Both the position numbers and the translations under genes were made by a program. Shown piece by piece: positions 33,112 through 39,882 of a stretch of DNA of 39,882 nucleotides. The first letter of the stretch is position 1; each line of letters starts with the position of its first letter. Source of the stretch: a virus; the IMG/VR virus record IMGVR_UViG_3300045004_000136, positions 1 to 39,882 of that record. One strand, 5' to 3'. The notes beneath the pieces were generated by a model that did not search any database, had not been told where the DNA came from, and saw only the letters and a program-made list of their open reading frames with translations.

Positions 33112-33692
33112 TGGATAACAAACTAAAAGAGCGTTTGATTAAACGATTGCAGAAAATACCAAAGTCTGAAAGTCTGGAAAACAGAAAGATTGCGTTGGAA
33201 GATAGATTAACTCAAGAAGAAGCAAAATATTGGTTTAGATATAAAGATGGTAAAGTTTACTGGATAAGATCACCTTGGAAACCTATAGTAGTTGGTACTG
33301 AAGCTGGTTGTATTAAACATAAGCATAGTAAACCTGTTAGAATAATAAGTTTAAAAGGCAAAGAGTATTCTACGGCTAAGATAGTGTTTTTATTACATCA
33401 CGGCTATTTTCCAAAAAGTATAATTTATATGGATGGCAATAGACTTAATACTGATTTTAGCAATATAAGAGCTTCAACAGAGAGTTTGAGAAATTATACT
33501 AATTCACCTATTAAAGCTAAGTCAGGTTATAAGAATATTTACTATGATAAATACAAAAATATGTGGTTAGTAAGCATGAGAGTAAGTAAAACTAATAAAT
33601 TTATTGGTTATTATGAAAATATAGAGGATGCTAAAGAAGCTTGCAATTTAGCAGCTAAAAGAATTTATGGTGATTTTGCTGTACTAGTATGA
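33111..33692 (+). CDS. HNH-AP2 homing endonuclease-like protein
   Basis: A 193-aa protein. The first part holds an HNH-like core: KIVFLLHHGYFPKSIIYMDGNRLNTDFSNIRA. The expected D-H general-base pair of the typical V-D-H-x-D/N-G-N is replaced by I-Y, so nuclease activity is doubtful. Residues ~137-190 are an AP2-type DNA-binding domain (SGYKNIYYDKYKNMWLVSMR). Such genes often move between phages. It sits exactly between polymerase and VRR-NUC genes, overlapping both. Confidence 0.75.
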   Translation: MDNKLKERLIKRLQKIPKSESLENRKIALEDRLTQEEAKYWFRYKDGKVYWIRSPWKPIVVGTEAGCIKHKHSKPVRIISLKGKEYSTAKIVFLLHHGYFPKSIIYMDGNRLNTDFSNIRASTESLRNYTNSPIKAKSGYKNIYYDKYKNMWLVSMRVSKTNKFIGYYENIEDAKEACNLAAKRIYGDFAVLV

Positions 33693-33976
33693 TGCTTGAA
33701 AAAGACTTAGAAAAAAAGATAGTAAGTAAAGCTAAACAACTTGGTTTTTTATCGTATAAATTTGTATCACCTAGCCAAAAAGGTGTGCCAGATAGAATTT
33801 TTATAAGTAAAACAGGTAAAGTGTTTTTTATAGAGTTCAAGTTTTCAAAAGGTAAGCTAACTAAGTTGCAGGAAAAGAAAATATCGGAGTTAACTACGAA
33901 TAAAGCTAATGTATTCGTAGTTAATAACGAGAAATTAGGGTTGGAAATATTAACAAGAATAATGAGTGAGGATTAA
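33689..33976 (+). CDS. VRR-NUC nuclease
   Basis: A 95-aa protein with the single-domain VRR-NUC motif: GVPDRIFI (Asp35), then FFIEFKFSKGKLTKLQ (Glu49, Lys51), the PD…ExK site. These phage nucleases probably process branched DNA in recombination or replication. Start ATG 33689 overlaps the previous stop (ATGA); a second ATG follows at once. Confidence 0.88.
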   Translation: MMLEKDLEKKIVSKAKQLGFLSYKFVSPSQKGVPDRIFISKTGKVFFIEFKFSKGKLTKLQEKKISELTTNKANVFVVNNEKLGLEILTRIMSED

Positions 33977-33977
33977 T

Positions 33978-34199
33978 ATGAATAAAGAAATTTATAATGG
34001 TAAAATCAAGTTTTACAATGAAGAAAAATGTTTTGGTTTTGCCATAACAATACCTGATGGAGAAGAATGTTATATCAGTAAAAAGGAAGCTGATAGAGTG
34101 GGAATAACTTTTAAAAATAAAAACAACACATGTACTTTTGAGATAAATTCTAATAGTAGAGGTGGTAGACCTTACGCAGTTAATATTGTGCTTAAATGA
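33978..34199 (+). CDS. Cold-shock-domain-like protein
   Basis: A 73-aa protein from ATG 33978 with GAGG six nt upstream (a GTG at 33966 is the longer option). It matches a CspA-like OB fold: GKIKFYNEEKCFGFAI (RNP1-like), then EECYISKKEADRVGI and a final strand YAVNIVL. Cold-shock domains bind single-stranded nucleic acids; here it may assist phage RNA or ssDNA during replication. Confidence 0.65.
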   Translation: MNKEIYNGKIKFYNEEKCFGFAITIPDGEECYISKKEADRVGITFKNKNNTCTFEINSNSRGGRPYAVNIVLK

Positions 34200-34330
34200 A
34201 AAAATATACTTGTTATTATTGTGGAGCTAATCATAATCCAAGATGTCAAGTTCCTATTAGTATGATATTAATGTGTGAGGGTTGTGGTTTATATTTTTAT
34301 AGCTTGAAGATGTGGGATGTTAAATGTTGA
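34196..34330 (+). CDS. Small zinc-ribbon protein (44 aa)
   Basis: A 44-aa protein (MKKYTCYYCGANHNP…) with CxxC pairs CYYC (6-9) and CEGC (27-30), a compact zinc ribbon. It is coupled to the previous gene by ATGA. A role in nucleic-acid binding is plausible only. Confidence 0.5.
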   Translation: MKKYTCYYCGANHNPRCQVPISMILMCEGCGLYFYSLKMWDVKC

Positions 34331-34339
34331 AGTTACGGA

Positions 34340-35662
34340 ATGTTAAATGAATCAAACCTGTATTATTATCAACAAGTTGTTATTAAAGCTATTCTTGATA
34401 AGAAGAGAATACTTGTTAATCAGGAAATGGGACTTGGTAAAACCATAGCTGCCATAACGGCTTTTACAAAAGCATTGCGTAATAAAGAAGTTAAGAGGTG
34501 TTTAATCATAGCACCTTTAAATGTAGCTAAAACTACTTGGGTTAATGAACTCTCTAAATGGAAGCATACAAGAGACTTAAAATATTCTCTTGTAATAGGT
34601 GATGAATACAAAAGGCAGAAAGCTTTAAAAGCTGAAGCTGATGTTTATATCATCAATCAAGATAACATTGCGTGGATGTTTCATAGGGGTTATAGAAAAT
34701 TCGGTTTTATTATTGTAGATGAGAGTTCTGGTTTTAAGTCTCATAGTTCTAATCGTTTCAAAGCACTAAAGCATTTTACCTCAATTTACATGGTGCTTCT
34801 TACTGGTACACCATATCCTAATGGGTTTATGGACTTATGGAGTCAGATATACTTAATTGATAAAGGAGAGAGATTAGGTAAATACATTACTCATTATAGA
34901 AACTCTTATTTTATTTATGATGATTACAAGCGTAAGTATATATGTCTTTATCCTAACACTATCCTAGATAAAATTGCAGATATAACTATCTCAATGAAAG
35001 TAGAAGATTATCTAGAATTACCAGATAAGATTTCAGAAGTAATAAAAGTAGATATTGATAATTATGACTTATATAAGGATTTTGAGAAAGAGTATTATCT
35101 AAGAATTAATGATGAAGAGATAACAGCAATGAACGCTGCCGTACTATCGTCAAAATTGCTTCAATATTGCAATGGAGCTGTTTACAGCAGCGATAATGAC
35201 GGCTCATATACAATCATCCACGATAATAAAATAGACTATTTAAAAGAGTTTATAGAGCTTTATCCTGATGAGAATATTCTAGTAGCTTATAGTTTTAGAA
35301 GTGATGAAGAAAGGATAAGAAAAGCTATACCGAGTTCTATCACGTTAAATAGAAATAATGTTGAAGATGTTTCTAAAAGATGGAATGATGGGAAGATAAA
35401 ATTACTTCTTTGTCAGAGTGGTACGGCAAAAGGGCTTAATTTGCAACAAGGTGGTAGGATTATTATCTGGTTTGGTATTACTTATAATCTGGAGCATTAT
35501 TTACAGTTCAATGCAAGACTTCACAGACAAGGTCAAACTAAACCAGTTCTTATATACCACATTGTTGCAAATAAATGTAAAGATGAGAAAGTTATGCAAG
35601 TTCTAAATAATAAAAATGTTACTTCCGAGATGATTTATCAAGTTTTGAAATCTAATATGTAA
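34340..35662 (+). CDS. SNF2-family DEAD/DEAH-like helicase
   Basis: A 440-aa protein with SNF2 helicase motifs: Walker A EMGLGKT (29-35), motif II VDESSGFK (DESS instead of DEAH), motif III LLTGTPYPNG, motif IV/V region KGLNLQQGGRIIIWF and motif VI NARLHRQGQ. It is typical of the small SNF2 helicases that end many phage replication modules; likely translocates on dsDNA to aid replication or recombination. It is the last gene of the early operon, ending near the convergent terminator. Confidence 0.85.
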   Translation: MLNESNLYYYQQVVIKAILDKKRILVNQEMGLGKTIAAITAFTKALRNKEVKRCLIIAPLNVAKTTWVNELSKWKHTRDLKYSLVIGDEYKRQKALKAEADVYIINQDNIAWMFHRGYRKFGFIIVDESSGFKSHSSNRFKALKHFTSIYMVLLTGTPYPNGFMDLWSQIYLIDKGERLGKYITHYRNSYFIYDDYKRKYICLYPNTILDKIADITISMKVEDYLELPDKISEVIKVDIDNYDLYKDFEKEYYLRINDEEITAMNAAVLSSKLLQYCNGAVYSSDNDGSYTIIHDNKIDYLKEFIELYPDENILVAYSFRSDEERIRKAIPSSITLNRNNVEDVSKRWNDGKIKLLLCQSGTAKGLNLQQGGRIIIWFGITYNLEHYLQFNARLHRQGQTKPVLIYHIVANKCKDEKVMQVLNNKNVTSEMIYQVLKSNM

Positions 35663-35722
35663 ATTATGGTCAGAGTGGGAAGATTTGCCGTCTAATAAGA
35701 ACACTCATTTAATTATGGTTAT

Positions 35723-35773
35723 AAACCTTAGCTATTTACTCGCCATTGTGGTAGCGGAATCTTGCTAAGGTTT
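35723..35773. terminator. Convergent inverted repeat, likely bidirectional terminator
   Basis: AAACCTTAGC (35723-35732) pairs perfectly with GCTAAGGTTT (35764-35773) around a 31-nt loop that contains a smaller CGC/GCG stem. T-rich sequence follows on both strands. It lies between the convergent ends of the early and lysis operons. The long loop is unusual for a simple intrinsic terminator. Confidence 0.5.
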
Positions 35774-35855
35774 TATACAAACAAAAACATTAATTTTTTA
35801 TTAAGGAATTATAAAAAATTAGATTTAAATAACAGATAGTTATTTTATACCATAT

Positions 35856-36119
35856 CTATTTAGATAAGTCAAGTCTGTAGATATCGTATTTTACATTGAA
35901 AATATATAGCTCATTTAACCAGTTATTGATATTATCACAAGACTTGCGGGGCATACATACCTTTTTAAACTCATTTACTACGTTATAGGTTAATAACGGC
36001 ATAGCTGGAAGATTGATTTTAGTGATATTACTTCTTTGACTTTGACATCCGCTTAAGAGAAGAATCAAGGTTAGTATGTTCAATGTTACTAATAGCTTCC
36101 ATGACTTTATTTTGTACAT
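35856..36119 (-). CDS. Outer-membrane spanin (o-spanin) lipoprotein
   Basis: An 87-aa protein starting inside the i-spanin gene in another frame. Residues 1-24 form a lipoprotein signal with lipobox LLSGC (Cys25 lipidated after cleavage). The mature part has two Cys (CMPRKSC) and a hydrophilic helix ending NELYIFNVKYDIYR. It would link the outer membrane to the i-spanin and fuse the membranes at lysis. The ~92-nt out-of-frame overlap with the i-spanin gene is the classic Rz/Rz1 arrangement. Confidence 0.8.
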   Translation of the reverse strand: MYKIKSWKLLVTLNILTLILLLSGCQSQRSNITKINLPAMPLLTYNVVNEFKKVCMPRKSCDNINNWLNELYIFNVKYDIYRLDLSK

Positions 36120-36261
36120 CTATAACCCTATCTTTACTTGTTATGTCTTGTTGTAGTTGTTCTTTTTCTATTTTTAAGGTCTTATTACGATTGAATAGAT
36201 ATAATGCTATAAAACCTGTTATACTAAGTAGAATTTCTTTTAAATAAGAGAAAAATAACAT
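36028..36261 (-). CDS. Inner-membrane spanin (i-spanin)
   Basis: A 77-aa protein from ATG 36261 (a TTG start at 36294 is the longer option). It has an N-terminal transmembrane helix (ILLSITGFIALYLF) and a periplasmic coiled coil (KIEKEQLQQDITSKDRVIDV), typical for Rz-like proteins. It overlaps the o-spanin start by about 92 nt. Together they disrupt the outer membrane. Confidence 0.75.
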   Translation of the reverse strand: MLFFSYLKEILLSITGFIALYLFNRNKTLKIEKEQLQQDITSKDRVIDVQNKVMEAISNIEHTNLDSSLKRMSKSKK

Positions 36262-36262
36262 T

Positions 36263-37399
36263 TTAAATCTCGCTATGTAGTAAATTATCACCAATTACTA
36301 ATATTTCATTATTTTGCTCTTCTAAAGCTTGTGTTTCAGGTAGGATAGAATGATATAAATGTGAGCTTTCGGAGTTCATATGAGATAGAAAAAAAGGAGC
36401 AAAAATAGCGCCTTTTAACAGAGTGTTCCAATCTTTTGTAGCTTCAAGGCCTTGTGATACTATAGGCAATGCAAACCATCCTCCTTCTAATGCTGATGAT
36501 ATTCCTAAGGTTAATTTTTTACAATTTAGTTTATCTGTATGAGTAAATAGCTTTTTTAAACTTGAATACTCAGATAACCCAAGTGTAATATTTCCTATAA
36601 TTCCACCTGCAATAATAGAAATTGCTAAACTAATATTTTGATCAATACCTATTTGCTTTTGAAGTTCATTAAAAATATTGGTTAAGCTAATCCCTCTACC
36701 TATTAATGAAATACTAGATATTCCATAAACAGTAATTTTACTGCCAAGATTATTTAGTTCTGTATTATCAGATTTACCTGTAATATATTTACTTATCTGT
36801 TCAAAATTATTAAGTGTTTTAAAAAATATTAAAGGTAGAGATGTAAATGTTGCCCAAGCAATAAATTGATCAAAACCGTGCGTTCCCTCCACTTTTTGAT
36901 CGTTTAGTTCTATATTCCACAACATACCAACAGGGATTAAAGAACCTACAAAACCACCAACTTTACATAGAGCTAAAGCACCCTTTTGAATTTTGTTAAG
37001 TTCTGGTTCTTCTTCTTTTTTAGAATTAAATAAATAATTATAAAAGTAAAAACCAGTAGAAACTCCAGCAACAATTAAAGTATTAATTGTTGAAATAGTA
37101 AAAAATGTAGAATTACCATGAACATCAATCCCGTAATTTTCTAAATGCTCTACTTCTTCATTAAAGATAGGCATCATGGCAAAACCAACACCAGTACCAA
37201 GTATTGTACTAGCAAACAAAAATAGCTTTTTCTTATGCTTGCTAAAACAACTTACTTCTGGAATGTTTAAATTTATTTCTTGCTGTAATTCTTCTGCTTG
37301 CCCAGAATGATTTACTAGCAATCTATTATCAAGACTTAATCTTTGTATATTTTCTTTTTCTGGTGCTATATGAGAAAAAGAGTAAGATTTTTTCTTCAT
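36263..37399 (-). CDS. Multipass membrane protein, unknown
   Basis: A 378-aa protein with a polar, cytoplasm-like N-terminus (~60 residues, QRLSLDNRLLVNHSGQAEEL) and about seven or eight hydrophobic segments from residue ~65 on, for example KLFLFASTILGTGVGFAMMP, STINTLIVAGVSTGFYFYNY, VGGFVGSLIPVGML, LAISIIAGGIIGNITLGL. The C-terminus is hydrophilic and acidic (PETQALEEQNNEILVIGDN). It is not a recognised lysis component but lies between endolysin and spanins. Phage-encoded accessory membrane proteins of this size are rare; possible roles are superinfection exclusion or host modification. Confidence 0.7.
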   Translation of the reverse strand: MKKKSYSFSHIAPEKENIQRLSLDNRLLVNHSGQAEELQQEINLNIPEVSCFSKHKKKLFLFASTILGTGVGFAMMPIFNEEVEHLENYGIDVHGNSTFFTISTINTLIVAGVSTGFYFYNYLFNSKKEEEPELNKIQKGALALCKVGGFVGSLIPVGMLWNIELNDQKVEGTHGFDQFIAWATFTSLPLIFFKTLNNFEQISKYITGKSDNTELNNLGSKITVYGISSISLIGRGISLTNIFNELQKQIGIDQNISLAISIIAGGIIGNITLGLSEYSSLKKLFTHTDKLNCKKLTLGISSALEGGWFALPIVSQGLEATKDWNTLLKGAIFAPFFLSHMNSESSHLYHSILPETQALEEQNNEILVIGDNLLHSEI

Positions 37400-37402
37400 A
37401 TA

Positions 37403-37573
37403 TTATTTTTTTTTCTTACATGAGTCCCAAGGTTCACAACCAAAAGCTTTTTGTGGATATTCACCATAAATTGGATGTACTGAATGTTTTTCTATATAAT
37501 AAGTAACTACTAATATATTGATAACACTAAATATACAAAATAATAATAATAAGTTTATTAAAAATAATTTCAT
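37403..37573 (-). CDS. Small membrane-anchored protein (56 aa)
   Basis: A 56-aa protein with an N-terminal signal-anchor (MKLFLINLLLLFCIFSVINI) and a short polar tail containing CEPWDSCKKKK, with two cysteines and a Lys-rich end. It is read immediately before the multipass gene, with 3 nt between them. Unknown; possibly a partner of that membrane protein. Confidence 0.5.
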   Translation of the reverse strand: MKLFLINLLLLFCIFSVINILVVTYYIEKHSVHPIYGEYPQKAFGCEPWDSCKKKK

Positions 37574-37589
37574 TTTTCTAATCCATCTT

Positions 37590-37802
37590 TTAAAATTGCT
37601 GTTTAATTATATCTACAGATTGTTCTTTCTTTTTCTTCTGTTCCTGATTTTGTGATTGCCCATGATCCTGTTCTATTGTTGTAGGAGTTTTTACCTCATT
37701 AAATATTTCAATAGTAGGTGAAAAGAAATCATCACAAAAAGCAAGGAAAGCTCCTATACATAATATTAGAAGAAATACAGATAGAATAATTATGTTTCTC
37801 AT
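37590..37802 (-). CDS. Small membrane-anchored protein with Gln/Lys-rich tail
   Basis: A 70-aa protein from ATG 37802, chosen because it forms ATGA with the endolysin stop; a GTG or other start three codons earlier is less likely. It has one transmembrane helix (IIILSVFLLILCIGAFLAF) and a hydrophilic tail rich in Gln, Glu and Lys (GQSQNQEQKKKKEQS). It could be a spanin-like or antiholin-like accessory of the cassette; no family assigned. Confidence 0.5.
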   Translation of the reverse strand: MRNIIILSVFLLILCIGAFLAFCDDFFSPTIEIFNEVKTPTTIEQDHGQSQNQEQKKKKEQSVDIIKQQF

Positions 37803-38230
37803 GCCAACCACAATTTGATTTCATCTTCACGCCTGTTAGCGACTCCTTTTGATATTTTACCATTAACATAAGACCATCTTCTAAATTGATCGGGTACTTT
37901 ATCAAATAATCTATCATTTACAAATTTAAGTAATGTAGATTTTTGAAAGTTACCGATACCTATGTTATAGATAAGACTCATTAAGGCGTCAAATTGGTTT
38001 TGATTGATATTTACTTTAAGAAATTTATTTAAGGATTTCTCGCGAGGCTCTAAATCCTTTTTAAGTAGATTTTCAGCTTCTTTTCTTGTAATAAATGATG
38101 AAAAATTATCACTGGCTAAAATCACATGTCCATAACCTATTGTAGCTTTACCAGCTGGGCAGATGTATTCTTTATCGCTAAAGCCTTCAAATTTCTTGAT
38201 TAAATTCAGACCTTTTTGTGAGGTAATCAT
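37799..38230 (-). CDS. Endolysin, GH24 lysozyme (T4/P1-like)
   Basis: A 143-aa soluble muramidase. The catalytic pattern is Glu15 (KKFEG), Cys24 and Thr30 (ATIGYGH), i.e. E-x8-C-x5-T, as in P1-type phage lysozymes where Asp is replaced by Cys. Further motif NQNQFDALMSLIYNIGIGNF and RRWSYVNGKISKGVANRR fit the family. There is no signal or SAR helix, so export to the periplasm needs a holin. It overlaps the upstream holin candidate by ATGA. Confidence 0.9.
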   Translation of the reverse strand: MITSQKGLNLIKKFEGFSDKEYICPAGKATIGYGHVILASDNFSSFITRKEAENLLKKDLEPREKSLNKFLKVNINQNQFDALMSLIYNIGIGNFQKSTLLKFVNDRLFDKVPDQFRRWSYVNGKISKGVANRREDEIKLWLA

Positions 38231-38415
38231 GGTTGTGGTGAGAAATCAGTTTCTATTCCTGTGAATATTTTAGTAACAATTTCACCTAGTTGTTCTAGAG
38301 CATTATCATTACCAAATATGTAATGTGAGAAAGCAGCTATAGCTATTAAAGCTCCTATCCAGAAATATTTATTTGTAATAACTTCAATAATAAGGTTTTT
38401 AAGATAACTAAACAT
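38227..38415 (-). CDS. Holin candidate 2 (one transmembrane helix)
   Basis: A 62-aa protein from ATG 38415, chosen over GTG 38424 because AGGTG precedes it. One hydrophobic segment (YFWIGALIAIAAFSHYIF) is followed by an acidic amphipathic stretch. Direct overlap with the endolysin gene (ATGA) supports a holin role. Confidence 0.6.
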   Translation of the reverse strand: MFSYLKNLIIEVITNKYFWIGALIAIAAFSHYIFGNDNALEQLGEIVTKIFTGIETDFSPQP

Positions 38416-38641
38416 CAATATCACCTATATCTATCTCATCGCCAGTATCAGCTTGTAAGCCTGATAAGGCATTTAGAATCATACATATTGATATAGATAT
38501 TTGACCAAATGATTTTACAAAATGATCAAGGTCGTTTGACAGTGTTATCATGATTAGTATTAGAACATTTACAATTACAAGATTCACTGTTATTAAATTT
38601 ACAGACTTTATCCTTTTTATTATCTTGTAAAAGATGTTCAT
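38408..38641 (-). CDS. Holin candidate 1 (two hydrophobic segments)
   Basis: A 77-aa protein with a strongly hydrophobic N-terminal helix (LITVNLVIVNVLILIMITL), a second weaker one (QISISICMILNALSGL) and an acidic tail (TGDEIDIGDIDV). It is small, basic at the start and acidic at the end, and lies two genes before the endolysin, so it is a plausible holin or antiholin. No strong Shine-Dalgarno is visible. Confidence 0.55.
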   Translation of the reverse strand: MNIFYKIIKRIKSVNLITVNLVIVNVLILIMITLSNDLDHFVKSFGQISISICMILNALSGLQADTGDEIDIGDIDV

Positions 38642-38829
38642 TTTTTAATTTATAATAATAATATTTATAACTTATATAGTTAAATTTGAAATATTGATCA
38701 CTTAAGATAATATATATCAAATTTATAAAAAAATTCTCTTTAGTATTTGTACTTTTAGTTTTTTATTAATTAAAAAACATATAAAACAGCTATGTAATAA
38801 AAGTGTTAAAAAAAAAAGTAATAAATACA

Positions 38830-39882
<1,053 letters not shown>

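Noticed and set aside
35729-35775. tRNA-Ser (GCU) gene
   Set aside because: A D-arm-like and anticodon-like arm can be drawn, but there is no matching acceptor stem or T-arm with GTTCRA, so it is not a functional tRNA.
38526-38720. A 64-aa frame overlapping the first holin candidate
   Set aside because: It is in another frame, low-complexity Tyr/Asn/Lys, and lacks an initiation site; the holin-like frame is better supported.

Overview
This window looks like most of the genome of a short-tailed (podovirus-like), apparently lytic, very AT-rich phage. A Gram-negative host is indicated by an inner-membrane spanin overlapped by an outer-membrane lipoprotein spanin with a clear lipobox. Consensus TTGACA / TATAAT-type promoters and strong Shine-Dalgarno sites point to a proteobacterium-type sigma-70 host. 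The AT richness and a phage-borne patatin phospholipase would fit an intracellular alphaproteobacterium (Rickettsiales or Holosporales-like), but that is inference only. I see no integrase, repressor, phage RNA polymerase or tRNA gene.

Layout. (1) About 22.53 kb down to the left edge, minus strand: one long late operon. Its order is an 85-aa protein, small terminase, large terminase, patatin, a fibre cluster, five tiny helical proteins, a beta-rich head or neck protein, portal, scaffold, major capsid, a head protein, adaptor, P22 gp10-like nozzle, three tandem fibre paralogues, a GNAT-like protein and two internal virion proteins, the last cut by the window edge. (2) About 22.53-23.47 kb: a gene-free divergent control region with a minus promoter, two plus promoters, inverted repeats, TA runs and about 14 copies of a 9-bp iteron in both orientations, the best candidate for the replication origin or master operator. 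(3) 23.47-35.66 kb, plus strand: the early/replication operon. Small unknown and tiny membrane proteins and a ribbon-helix-helix-like protein come first. They are followed by a primase-VapE helicase, DUF2800 nuclease, DUF2815 ssDNA-binding-like protein, family B DNA polymerase, HNH-AP2 protein, VRR-NUC nuclease, cold-shock-like protein, zinc-ribbon protein and SNF2 helicase. (4) 35.72-35.77 kb: a convergent inverted repeat, a likely bidirectional terminator. (5) 35.86-39.88 kb, minus strand: the end of a large internal virion protein, then a lysis cassette (two holin candidates, a GH24 endolysin, two small membrane proteins, a multipass membrane protein, i-spanin, o-spanin).

The right-hand minus genes would naturally follow the left-hand ones on a circular map: late transcription would run off the left edge through further internal virion genes and re-enter at the right edge before the lysis cassette. 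The two edge reading frames do not join directly, so sequence is missing between them or the window is only part of the genome.

The most unusual elements are the patatin phospholipase inside the packaging/fibre operon, the iteron-rich divergent region, three tandem ITxDKI fibre paralogues, an array of five tiny helical proteins next to the portal, and a multipass membrane protein inserted between endolysin and spanins.
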